Origin: Sulfurimonas sp.
Lineage (GTDB): Bacteria > Campylobacterota > Campylobacteria > Campylobacterales > Sulfurimonadaceae
Length of the DNA: 64,000 nt
Direction: 5' to 3'
NCBI RefSeq assembly: GCF_014859695.1
Contig: NZ_JACUTS010000001.1
Location: forward strand, 1-64,000
This document shows, one piece after another, positions 37,916 through 45,978 of the stretch. Under the pieces are notes generated by a model. That model did no database searches and was not told the origin of the DNA. It worked only from the letters and a program-made list of their open reading frames with translations. The first letter of the stretch is position 1. Each line of letters begins with the position of its first letter. The position numbers and the translations under genes are program-made.

Positions 37916-38383
37916 TTACTCCATTTCCATTGAATCTTCAATAGCCTTAGTAACTTTTTTCTCTAATTTTACAAGAGATTGGTACGCTTTAGAGTCTCTA
38001 GGAGCCGATGAAGGACGAACGTATAAAACTGTAGTTACACCATCTTTTTCAGTAAGTGTGATACGAATTGGGCAGTAAGCCATCATATCTGAATCTTGGT
38101 TGATAATGTCGTTACCGAATTTACCGTTACATGCAACAAGCGTTCTAACTGCAGTTAAACCTGCTTTGTTAAACTCAGCGCCAAACTTCTTATCTAGACC
38201 TTTTTGTTTAAACTCCTCTAAAATATCCAGCTGCCAAACAACAACAAGCATCTCTTGCTTGAACTTTGCAAGCATATTCTCTAGAACCTTATCAACAGGA
38301 GCTTTGTAGCTTACCTTATAAACGTTACTCTCTGCAGCCCATACCGACACAGTCAATAAACACGCCAATAGAATCTTTCTCAT
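37916..38383 (-). CDS. Secreted DUF302 family protein
   Basis: A 155-residue protein with a signal peptide (about 1-17, ending VWAAES) and a DUF302 core: LVACNGKFGNDIINQDSDMMAYCPIRITLTEKDGVTTVLYVRPS. Two cysteines lie in this core. The start is ATG 38383, about 8 nt after AAAGGA, not the track's 38392, whose ribosome site would touch the start codon. It shares the triple TTAACA promoter with the porin, so both are likely controlled by the nearby two-component system. Function of the family is unknown. Confidence 0.82.
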   Translation of the reverse strand: MRKILLACLLTVSVWAAESNVYKVSYKAPVDKVLENMLAKFKQEMLVVVWQLDILEEFKQKGLDKKFGAEFNKAGLTAVRTLVACNGKFGNDIINQDSDMMAYCPIRITLTEKDGVTTVLYVRPSSAPRDSKAYQSLVKLEKKVTKAIEDSMEME

Positions 38384-38484
38384 TTTACACATCCTTTGAA
38401 TTTTACCCTATAGCGGGCTTTAATACTAAATCTCTTGTTAAAGAGATTTATTGTTACAAGTATATGTGGTTTGTATGAATTAGA

Positions 38485-38512
38485 TGTTAACTTTTTGTTA
38501 ATAGAGTGTTAA
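38485..38512. promoter_or_regulatory. Triple TTAACA operator before the DUF302 gene
   Basis: On the minus strand TTAACA occurs at 38512, 38501 and 38490, 11 bp apart, then 20 bp, then TATACT (38464-38459). The repeat number, the pitch, the gap and the -10 are identical to the porin promoter. Confidence 0.75.
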
Positions 38513-38523
38513 TGTGCACTCTA

Positions 38524-39021
38524 TTAGAGCCTTCCGTTGAGCAGTCTGATGAGAGCGTCCGATATTTGGTTGAAAGCAAATACTCTTTTACCGTTGTGTT
38601 TAGAAGCAAATTTATTGGCTGCTTCATATGTTGCAAACGGTACCAAATCATCGCCCGCAGGTGAAATCACATTACTTCCGTATACAAAAAAGGCGCCTTT
38701 TGCATTTATGGGCTTGAGTGTGTCAAAATCGGTAACTAAAATTTCTTTAAAATCTTCCTCTTCTTTGACACCGATATCAAACCATCTGCCGGGCTGTAGA
38801 TAAAACTCCATCATTGACTTTGGAGATGAAAAGAAGAGTTTTTTGCCGTTTGTCAGCTCTATTTTACAAGCCCACATGGGCGCTTCATATACCTTTATTT
38901 TCCTTACTACACACGTGCTCTCTTTATCAAAATCCATCTTGTAAGAGTCGTTTGCGCTCAAGCTTGAAATAGGCAAGAGAGATAGAGCAATTACCAGTGA
39001 TGCGAATATTTTTTTGTACAT
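38524..39021 (-). CDS. nosL: NosL-like accessory protein, last gene of the nos operon
   Basis: A 165-residue secreted protein (signal about 1-23). It keeps the NosL core (KLFFSSPKSMMEFYL, FFVYGSNVISPAGDDLVPFATYEAANKFASKHNGKRVFAF) but the usual CxxCGM is replaced by two cysteines 16 residues apart (CVVRKIKVYEAPMWAC), so copper binding may differ. It follows nosY by 11 nt, the place of nosL in Wolinella-type clusters. Confidence 0.82.
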   Translation of the reverse strand: MYKKIFASLVIALSLLPISSLSANDSYKMDFDKESTCVVRKIKVYEAPMWACKIELTNGKKLFFSSPKSMMEFYLQPGRWFDIGVKEEEDFKEILVTDFDTLKPINAKGAFFVYGSNVISPAGDDLVPFATYEAANKFASKHNGKRVFAFNQISDALIRLLNGRL

Positions 39022-39032
39022 AAAAACTCCTT

Positions 39033-39860
39033 TTAAACCAAATCTTTTTTTTCAAATATTTTAAAACCGCCGTAAGCAAAAGCCAGCCCCAAAAGAAGAG
39101 GATAGCCGATGGACACAAGAACAAACACGCTTTGACTCATAAGGTCAAGTATATAAAAGGCAACAGGTCCCATAACTGTAAGTTCAGGATCAAAAAGAGA
39201 TATAGCGGCCACCCTGAAGAGTTCCATGGGGTTAATCATAGCTATAAATATAATCAACTCCTCGTTTATTCTTTGCTGCATCATAAGCGAGATAAGCGCT
39301 ATATCTATAAAAGCGAGCAGAAATATCCAGACAAAGAACGAGATTCCAAGAGCAACTTCGGATGATTTTACAAACGAAGAGATGAAAAATGCTATACCTA
39401 AAAAAGCGCTAGAGAGTGAGAAGAGAAGCCCAGTATATAAAAAAAAGATACTCCACGGAATTGCCGCACCTTTTATAAAACCAAAAATTATAGCAATAAT
39501 CATGGCAAAAAGAACGGGAAGATATACCGTGATAAACCTTCCTATGATCTTGCCCCAGTAATACTGCCTGAGCGATATAGGAAACGAGAGCATATACTCA
39601 AGTATATGGTTGTCTCTGTCACCGGAGATGGAGCGAACCGTGGTTATGAGTATAAATATAGGAAGTATAACTATCGTGATTTGGATATACATAAGCAGAA
39701 GTCTGCTGAGTCCGCTAAACCCCATGACCTGAGATTCCGTCACTCCTGCTATAAAAAAGAGGGCAATTAACCCTCCAAATACAAGAGAGTAGACCAAAAA
39801 CCATTTGGCTCTTATAGACTCTTTGAGATCTAGATATGCGATTAAATATAAATTTTTCAA
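39033..39860 (-). CDS. nosY: ABC permease NosY
   Basis: A 275-residue membrane protein with about six segments. GDRDNHILEYMLSFPISLRQYYWGKIIGRF and the C-terminal ALAFAYGGFKIFEKKDL fit NosY, the membrane half of the NosFY transporter thought to feed sulfur or copper species to NosD for building the CuZ centre. It lies 9 nt downstream of a lipoprotein gene rather than directly after nosF. Confidence 0.9.
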   Translation of the reverse strand: MKNLYLIAYLDLKESIRAKWFLVYSLVFGGLIALFFIAGVTESQVMGFSGLSRLLLMYIQITIVILPIFILITTVRSISGDRDNHILEYMLSFPISLRQYYWGKIIGRFITVYLPVLFAMIIAIIFGFIKGAAIPWSIFFLYTGLLFSLSSAFLGIAFFISSFVKSSEVALGISFFVWIFLLAFIDIALISLMMQQRINEELIIFIAMINPMELFRVAAISLFDPELTVMGPVAFYILDLMSQSVFVLVSIGYPLLLGLAFAYGGFKIFEKKDLV

Positions 39861-39869
39861 ATCAATCCT

Positions 39870-40337
39870 TTAGTGTTCGAGTATCTGTTTTCTAATTTTT
39901 GGATTTCCCATATGTTCGCCTCTGAGTATTCTGAGTTTAACCTCGTCTATTTTTACAGTGTTCTCTTTTTTGAGTTCATACGCACCGAATCCATAGTTCA
40001 TTGGGGTCTTCTCATTGAAACTAAAGTATGCTTTTGACGCATCTATGTATTTTTGCGTATCGTTCGTAAAAACCTCTGCTTTGTAGATGTTTATGTTTTT
40101 TTCTTGGCTCCAAAGAACAAGACATCCAACATCGTCAAAACCGTAGTTTCTATTTTGTACTTGAAGCTTTGCCGTATAAATATTTGATGCAGGAAGCTCC
40201 ATCTTGCATTTTGGGCAGACCTCATTGTGTTTGCCGCCACTATCTTCAGAAGAGAGAGAGTTTGATGAATTGCAGCCTGATATAAAAAACAGAAGCATAA
40301 AATTTAAGATAAAAAATAAAGATTTAAAGTCTTTCAT
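39870..40337 (-). CDS. NosL-family lipoprotein inserted between nosF and nosY
   Basis: A 155-residue lipoprotein (lipobox FISGC). The copper site is CPKCKM, followed by YGFDDVGCLVLW and EKTPMNYGFGAYE, as in the lipoprotein at 31822. Start: ATG 40337 instead of the track's TTG two codons up. Its start overlaps the nosF stop by about 14 nt. A NosL family member here, besides the nosL at the operon end, is uncommon in my experience of these clusters. Confidence 0.83.
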   Translation of the reverse strand: MKDFKSLFFILNFMLLFFISGCNSSNSLSSEDSGGKHNEVCPKCKMELPASNIYTAKLQVQNRNYGFDDVGCLVLWSQEKNINIYKAEVFTNDTQKYIDASKAYFSFNEKTPMNYGFGAYELKKENTVKIDEVKLRILRGEHMGNPKIRKQILEH

Positions 40338-40962
40338 CTGCAACTACTTTTCCCATGTCCATATATATTTGCCTGTTTACCAATCCTTGAACCTCTTCTA
40401 CCCTGTGTGTGACAAAAAGAAGAATTTTTTCATCTTCATTTTCTTGTAAAAGTCTATAGAAGTCATCTCTTGCCTTTGGATCAAGATTTGCAGTAGGCTC
40501 GTCATATATAATGATGCTGCTTTTTTTGGCTAAACTGATTGAAATAAGCAGTTTTTGCTTCATTCCACCGCTTAGTTTAAAAAATGACTTGTAAAGGTTT
40601 CCTTTGATGTCAAGCTTCATCTCGTTTGAGTAGTGCTCAATAAGCTCTTTGTCTATATCGGTGCTCATGCAGACATACTGCATCAGTTCTTGGATATTTA
40701 ATTTTATGGGAGGGGGAAGCTGCGGTACAAAACTGACATTTTGCAGCACCTTTACCCTCTCTTTAATCGGGCAAAAACCATCTACAAGAACTCTTCCCGA
40801 ATCAGGATGGTAGTACCCCAGAATTGCGCGGATAAGGGTTGTTTTTCCCGCACCGTTAGCACCCATTAGTGCTATAGAATCATTTTTATTGAACTCGCAA
40901 CTCACACTGTCAAGAGATATATGCTCGCCGAATTTTTTTGTAAGGTTTGAAATAGTTATCAT
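40324..40962 (-). CDS. nosF: ABC ATPase NosF
   Basis: A 212-residue ATP-binding protein with Walker A GANGAGKTTLI (about 34), signature LSGGMKQK (about 130) and Walker B IIIYDEPTANLDP. It is short for an ABC ATPase, as is usual for NosF of this lineage. It powers NosY and acts with NosD. Confidence 0.92.
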   Translation of the reverse strand: MITISNLTKKFGEHISLDSVSCEFNKNDSIALMGANGAGKTTLIRAILGYYHPDSGRVLVDGFCPIKERVKVLQNVSFVPQLPPPIKLNIQELMQYVCMSTDIDKELIEHYSNEMKLDIKGNLYKSFFKLSGGMKQKLLISISLAKKSSIIIYDEPTANLDPKARDDFYRLLQENEDEKILLFVTHRVEEVQGLVNRQIYMDMGKVVADERL

Positions 40963-40965
40963 TTT

Positions 40966-41871
40966 TTACACCAGGCTCTTAAGTCTAAAATCAAAGTTTA
41001 GCGCATCTGTATGGCAAACATCAATACATCTTCCGCAAAGCGTACAGTCTGCACCTGTAATATACTCTCTTGTTATACCTTTTTCTTCTCTTTGTTTGTC
41101 ATATTTTGCTTTTGTAATCTCTAAAACCTGATTTTCAAAACATACATCATGGCAAACCATACAGTGGTCGCAGTTGTCATTCCACTCGACTCTGAGTGCC
41201 GAGATTTTCCCCAGGTAACCGTATGTCGTACCGATTGGACAAATATATGTACACCAAGCTCTTCGGGAGTAAAAAACCTCAAAAGCCAAAACCACTACAA
41301 CCCAAAGAAGCGCCAAGCTCCATCCATACGCAATAGTGCGGCTTAAAATTCCAACAACGTTAAATGTCTCAAACACCAAATAGCCGCTAACTAAAGAGAG
41401 ACTCAAAAATATGACCCAAAAAATATGTCTGACTCTGTGATCAAACTTTCTCTCTTTGATAATTTTTTTATTCACAAGAGTGTCATGCCATTTTTCGCCG
41501 ATTTCGCTTAGTATGCCATATGGACAAACCCATGCGCAGTAGCTTCTTCCGCCGACAAGAAGATAAAAAGCAGCAATTGTCGCAGTGCCTATTATCATAT
41601 TTACAGGCAGCTCGAACGTAGCTAGAAAAAGCTCTATGGTAGTAAAAATATCTATAAGATGAAAACCTAGAAATCTTGAACCGCTCAGCGTTCCCTCGAG
41701 CATCTGAATATCGACGTGAAAAGATAGAAAAAAGAGCAGGTGAATGGAAATGATTAAAATCCATCTCTTCATCCTGTAACTAAACTTTTTTTTACCGTCT
41801 TTTGTTTTGTCAAAAAATGTTGACCAAAACGAAGAGTGTTTAATCGTCTCTCTACTATTATATTTATCCAT
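40966..41871 (-). CDS. nosH: NapH-type iron-sulfur membrane protein NosH
   Basis: A 301-residue protein with about four membrane segments, two membrane-edge CxxxCP motifs (CAWVCPYG and CTYICPIG) and two 4Fe-4S sites at the C-terminus (CDHCMVCHDVC and CTLCGRCIDVC). With NosG it probably forms a quinol-to-cytochrome path, as proposed for NapGH. It lies 3 nt before nosF. Confidence 0.93.
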   Translation of the reverse strand: MDKYNSRETIKHSSFWSTFFDKTKDGKKKFSYRMKRWILIISIHLLFFLSFHVDIQMLEGTLSGSRFLGFHLIDIFTTIELFLATFELPVNMIIGTATIAAFYLLVGGRSYCAWVCPYGILSEIGEKWHDTLVNKKIIKERKFDHRVRHIFWVIFLSLSLVSGYLVFETFNVVGILSRTIAYGWSLALLWVVVVLAFEVFYSRRAWCTYICPIGTTYGYLGKISALRVEWNDNCDHCMVCHDVCFENQVLEITKAKYDKQREEKGITREYITGADCTLCGRCIDVCHTDALNFDFRLKSLV

Positions 41872-41904
41872 TTAAAGCTCCATTTTTCGGCTGGTTGTTA
41901 GACA

Positions 41905-42405
41905 CTATTTATTGCTCTCAGCTGCGCGTGAGGGAAATTCTCCGATTTCATCTGCAAACTTTCTTAGTTCCTCTTCGCTGGTGTTAATGAGCAACCCTCT
42001 CATAATCACGTTCTCTTTTCTGTTGGCTTTAAAATCAGTTAAATCTTTGTATATCTTATCAGCACTTTGTCCATAAAGTTTTGGTCCCATAAGCTTTCTT
42101 CCGTCTTGCTCTCCAGAGCCGTTTGCTCCATGACATGCGGCACATTTACTTTTGTACTCCATACTTACTTTTATGGCTCCTATATTTCCGGCTTTGTCTT
42201 TAAGTGCCCTTAGCTGATCCGTCTCTTTTTCTTCATCACTTTTTTCTGCCGGTGCTGCTTGTGTTGTGGTAGTAGCATCTGCAAAGCTTCCTATACCTTT
42301 GGCATGTTCGCCGCCATGGTAAGCTCCTCCTTTTGAGAGAGTCCATGCCATTAGAGCAAATACTAAGATTGTTGCTATTGCCGCTATCGTATTTTTCATG
42401 CTCAT
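41905..42405 (-). CDS. nosC2: Membrane-anchored monohaem cytochrome NosC2
   Basis: A 166-residue protein with an N-terminal membrane anchor (about 5-25), an Ala/Glu-rich linker and a cytochrome c domain with the haem site CAACH and a Met-containing C-terminal part (LMGPKLYG, VIMRGLLIN). It is expected to carry electrons to NosZ. It overlaps nosC1 by 4 nt. Confidence 0.9.
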   Translation of the reverse strand: MSMKNTIAAIATILVFALMAWTLSKGGAYHGGEHAKGIGSFADATTTTQAAPAEKSDEEKETDQLRALKDKAGNIGAIKVSMEYKSKCAACHGANGSGEQDGRKLMGPKLYGQSADKIYKDLTDFKANRKENVIMRGLLINTSEEELRKFADEIGEFPSRAAESNK

Positions 42406-43034
42406 CTCCTCATCTCTTTTATCATCTTGTTAAATTCGTATATTTCATCGGAGAGCCTTCTTATCTCTTCATCATCCATTTGGCTGATAAGACCGTTCAT
42501 CAATACATTTTTAGATGAGTCTTTTTTAAACTCTGCAATCTTATTAAAAATATACTCAGAGTCTTTTCCAAGAAGAGAGGGACCTATAACACCGTTTGCA
42601 TAGTCATTATGACATGCAGAGCATTTGACGATAAACTCTTTGCTTAACTGTTTTACAAGCATTGAAACTTGTATGCTTTCATAAGGGCTTCTAACATATA
42701 TGTTTGCGTCTACGGCACTTCTTGGTTTTGTCCTCACAGAGGCATCTTCATTTGCAGGCATTGCATTTAGATCATATTCACTCTGTATGTTGTAGTCATA
42801 GTAGTAGGATTTACTCTGGTTTTTATCATGTTCTTTTTCTTCAACTTTAACAGCGAGAGCATTTTTGTTTTCAACAACTTCAATACTCTGCAAAGCAGCT
42901 GTTTTTGGAGATTGTGCATTTGCACTCTCTTTTTTATCGCTCTCTTGGCTGCAACCTGTAAAAAGGGCAAGGAACAAAACACCGCCGATATAGAATAAAC
43001 TTTTAGATTTTGATTTTAAATTACAATTTTTCAT
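42402..43034 (-). CDS. nosC1: Lipoprotein monohaem cytochrome NosC1
   Basis: A 210-residue protein with lipobox LFTGC near residue 28, a long polar linker and a cytochrome c domain with haem site CSACH (about 148). Its C-terminal half resembles NosC2 (VIGPSLLGKDSEYIFNKIAEFKKDSSKNVLMNGLISQMDDEEIRRLSDEI), so the two arose by duplication. It is expected to pass electrons from NosGH towards NosZ. Confidence 0.9.
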   Translation of the reverse strand: MKNCNLKSKSKSLFYIGGVLFLALFTGCSQESDKKESANAQSPKTAALQSIEVVENKNALAVKVEEKEHDKNQSKSYYYDYNIQSEYDLNAMPANEDASVRTKPRSAVDANIYVRSPYESIQVSMLVKQLSKEFIVKCSACHNDYANGVIGPSLLGKDSEYIFNKIAEFKKDSSKNVLMNGLISQMDDEEIRRLSDEIYEFNKMIKEMRR

Positions 43035-43043
43035 TTTATGGCC

Positions 43044-43784
43044 TTATTTTTTGTTTAAGTAGTACTCTTCATAAGTCACTCTTGGTTTGACTACAATTGA
43101 TGCAATTGTTGTTGGGCAAACTTCTTGACACGCACCGCATCCTATACATCCGTCATAGATTTCAGGTCTGTTGCCTCCGCCGCTGTCACTCACCATAGCT
43201 ATGGCACTCATAGGATTTGGAATAGGGCACATGTCGGCGCATAGAGTACACTCCTTGTCTTCAAAAGAGTCAAATTTTTCAAGAAGTTCTACTTCAAGTT
43301 CGTGAATATTTACAACAGAGTTTGTAAATTTATGCATTTGCTTATTGTACCCCTTTGGTATAGGAGTATTTGTCATAGCAAGACAGGTGTCTGGAAACTC
43401 TAACACGGCAATTCCCATCTTGATATCTTCTGGTTTTTCAGTATGATGATCAAGCGCTCCGCTTGGGCATGCAAGAACACAAGGCACCGCGCTACAAGCA
43501 TAGCAACCTCTCTCATCTGCATCAATATATGGTGTTCCAACACCATGCCCGCTTAGAAAATCGGCAAGTTTTATAGAGTGGTAAGGACATACCTGAAGAC
43601 ACTGACCGCACTTTATACAGAGCGCTAGAAATTTTTTTTCATCTACGGCTCCCGGCGGTCTCAACCTATTTTCTGCCCTTAAGACATAGGGGCTAAATAC
43701 CATGCCCCCGCCTAAAACAAGTCCTAGTACTCCTAAAGTAGAGTATTTTATAAATTCTCTTTTATCTGTCTTAACTTTTTCCAA
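43044..43784 (-). CDS. nosG: NapG-type ferredoxin-like protein NosG
   Basis: A 246-residue exported protein with about four 4Fe-4S motifs: CIKCGQCLQVCP, CYACSAVPCVLACP, CTLCADMCP and CIGCGACQEVCP. The N-terminus (KREFIKYSTLGVLGLVLGGG) is a hydrophobic anchor or signal without the twin-Arg pair usual in NapG, so its export route is uncertain. It works with NosH. Confidence 0.92.
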   Translation of the reverse strand: MEKVKTDKREFIKYSTLGVLGLVLGGGMVFSPYVLRAENRLRPPGAVDEKKFLALCIKCGQCLQVCPYHSIKLADFLSGHGVGTPYIDADERGCYACSAVPCVLACPSGALDHHTEKPEDIKMGIAVLEFPDTCLAMTNTPIPKGYNKQMHKFTNSVVNIHELEVELLEKFDSFEDKECTLCADMCPIPNPMSAIAMVSDSGGGNRPEIYDGCIGCGACQEVCPTTIASIVVKPRVTYEEYYLNKK

Positions 43785-43787
43785 AAT

Positions 43788-45005
43788 TTATCCTTCTATC
43801 TTAACTATGGGTTCTGCATCTTCAAATAAAAAAAGCGGCTTTGTAAATGGTGCCAGTTTTGCTAAAAAATTTAGCAAAGATATAACGGGCGAGCCGTAGA
43901 AAAACTTAACATCCGGGTTGTGAATCCAGAGCTGATCCGCATATCTATAGACTTTATGCGGGGTATCGCCTATGTTATCACCATTCTTATCAAAGCCCTC
44001 GTAGTTATCCCAGTAATTCTGGCTAATCTCATTATTGTAAGTTCTGCTTGATCTTCCATCATTTATAACATCTTCAATATTTCCCATTATTATGTTGTTT
44101 TTGATAATGTTGTCTTCACTTAAAGAGTGGAAATGAAGTGCTTGTGAGTTGTACAATATTTTGTTGTTCTCTATCCAGTTATTTGTATCAGGCTCAAATG
44201 GGGATCTGTCAATATAGATTCCCTGAGCACAGTATAGAATCGTATTGTCTTTTATGGTAAAGTTGGTTACCTCTTTTAAGCCTATGCCCATTCCGGTAGT
44301 GCCCAAAGAGCTTTTTATGAAATTGCCCGTTGCTACGGTATCTTTTGAGTACATAAAAAATATTCCTACCGAGTTGTATTTGTAGCTATTATTTTTCACA
44401 TAATTTTTGCCGGCATACATAAAGTGCAGCGAATATCTGCAATACTCCCCGATATTCTCCTCTATAAGATTTCCGTGACTATACCAGACAACCATGTCGC
44501 GAGAGCGGATAAGCGAGTTTTTTCTTATGATGTTGTCGTGGCTGTACCATAGTCTTAAACCGTCTCCTTTTAATCCTAGGTCAAAATCTTTTGATGTTAT
44601 GGTGTTGTTGGAGATGATAGAGTTGCTAACCATCTGCATGTCAATTCCAAAAAGGCAATCATCTATGGTGCAGTTGCTGACTTCACACTGTTTTGCTTCA
44701 GAGATAGTGATGGCAGCATCAACGTTTTCATGCCTATCCCCACTTCCCGTAATCCTTAAATTTTTAAGTGTCACATAAGAACTTTTTATGGTTATTACAG
44801 TTCCTTTGCCTTCACCGTCAATGACTACGCCATCTTCTTTTCCTATAATTGTCAAAGGTTTATTTATGACAATACTGCCTTTGTAGACCCCCTCAGGAAG
44901 CTTTAAGATAGAACCGACAGGTGCATCATCAATTGCTTTTTGCAGTACATTTGCGCTTAACAATGGCAAAAATAGAGTTAATAAAACAAAAAAAAGTTTA
45001 AGCAT
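43788..45005 (-). CDS. nosD: Periplasmic copper-assembly protein NosD
   Basis: A 405-residue secreted protein with a signal peptide (about 1-18) and a right-handed parallel beta-helix (CASH-type repeats: NSIISNNTITSKDFDLGLKGDGLRLWYSHDNIIRKN). NosD is needed with NosFY to build the CuZ centre of NosZ. Length is normal. It overlaps nosB by 8 nt. Confidence 0.94.
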   Translation of the reverse strand: MLKLFFVLLTLFLPLLSANVLQKAIDDAPVGSILKLPEGVYKGSIVINKPLTIIGKEDGVVIDGEGKGTVITIKSSYVTLKNLRITGSGDRHENVDAAITISEAKQCEVSNCTIDDCLFGIDMQMVSNSIISNNTITSKDFDLGLKGDGLRLWYSHDNIIRKNSLIRSRDMVVWYSHGNLIEENIGEYCRYSLHFMYAGKNYVKNNSYKYNSVGIFFMYSKDTVATGNFIKSSLGTTGMGIGLKEVTNFTIKDNTILYCAQGIYIDRSPFEPDTNNWIENNKILYNSQALHFHSLSEDNIIKNNIIMGNIEDVINDGRSSRTYNNEISQNYWDNYEGFDKNGDNIGDTPHKVYRYADQLWIHNPDVKFFYGSPVISLLNFLAKLAPFTKPLFLFEDAEPIVKIEG

Positions 45006-45789
45006 GTTGGTTATTTATTCCCTTAAGAGCCTTTTGTTTTGCAAAAAATGCAAGTAAGCTCAGCAGACCGATTGCCAAAATAAGATAAAAACCGATTGAC
45101 GGATAAGAGTGTGTAACAAATTGTGCAATCTTTCCGTCTCCAAAAACAGTAGGCATAAAAGGTTTTATTTTAAACATCCCCCAGTCATGCAGATTATGCC
45201 CAAACCAATAGAGCCAAAATGAATAATCAGCAATAAAGAGGAGTGGAAGGGATGCCGGAATCAGCATAAAATAAATTAAAATCTTAGAGTTGTAAAGTAT
45301 AAAATATATTATTCCCAAAGATAGTGCTAAAAGAGCATATATGCCTATCTCCCTCTCAATAGTTCCGCCAACCCACATAGGATCCATTCCTACATAGTGG
45401 TTGATAGTATTCATTTCATGAACTTCTCCGCTGTAGCCGTCAAAATGAAAAAATACGGGAATACCTTCTGGAAAAGCATCTTTAGGATAGTTTGGCGCTT
45501 CAAGCGAAACTGCCCAAATAGGCATAGAAGCAGGACCTATTTCCGCTGTAGTCGATATCATTTTTTCTAAGTCATTGTGCGCTTCTTGTGGCGTACTAAC
45601 ACTTTTGTATCGTCCTTGATTATAAAAATTCCAAACTGTTTTACTAAAAGATGAGATCTCACTCTCTTTGGAGTTTTCTATTTGATTTAACACCCCATGA
45701 AATGCCAGCATTGGAAGTGTAAAAGAGAAGGTTAGGATTAATAAAGCTAAAGTAGCAAACACTCTTGCTTTTGTCAAACTTTTATTCAT
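44998..45789 (-). CDS. nosB: NosB, polytopic membrane protein of clade II nos clusters
   Basis: A 263-residue protein with one N-terminal membrane segment, a periplasmic domain (about 40-140, YNQGRYKSVSTPQEAHNDLEKMI) and four C-terminal segments. NosB is present in Wolinella-type clusters next to nosZ; its task is not resolved, though electron transfer or NosZ maturation has been proposed. It is preceded by a 189-bp leader with two hairpins. Confidence 0.85.
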   Translation of the reverse strand: MNKSLTKARVFATLALLILTFSFTLPMLAFHGVLNQIENSKESEISSFSKTVWNFYNQGRYKSVSTPQEAHNDLEKMISTTAEIGPASMPIWAVSLEAPNYPKDAFPEGIPVFFHFDGYSGEVHEMNTINHYVGMDPMWVGGTIEREIGIYALLALSLGIIYFILYNSKILIYFMLIPASLPLLFIADYSFWLYWFGHNLHDWGMFKIKPFMPTVFGDGKIAQFVTHSYPSIGFYLILAIGLLSLLAFFAKQKALKGINNQHA

Positions 45790-45812
45790 TATGAAAGTCC
45801 TTTGTATATAAA

Positions 45813-45854
45813 AAATAAAACTTGAAAATTAATAACAATCCTCAAGTTTTATTT
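45813..45854 (-). promoter_or_regulatory. Long AT-rich hairpin in the nosB leader
   Basis: AAATAAAACTTGA-N16-TCAAGTTTTATTT is a perfect 13-bp stem ending about 24 nt before the nosB ATG. On the minus strand a T-rich tract follows (TTTTTTATATA). It may act as a second terminator, an mRNA end or a translation control. Confidence 0.5.
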
Positions 45855-45918
45855 TATAATGTATTATATTACAATATTATTCTTATAAGCTTAAATAATA
45901 AAGGATTGATATAAATGC

Positions 45919-45955
45919 AAAAAGGGAGAAGAATAAAATTCCTCCCCCTTTTTTT
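45919..45955 (-). terminator. Intrinsic terminator just after nosZ
   Basis: On the minus strand GGGAG-GAAT-TTT-ATTC-TT-CTCCC is followed by TTTTT, 24 nt past the nosZ stop. Partial termination here would give more nosZ mRNA than downstream nosBDG... mRNA. Confidence 0.7.
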
Positions 45956-45978
45956 AATTGTTTCTAAAAAATGTATCT

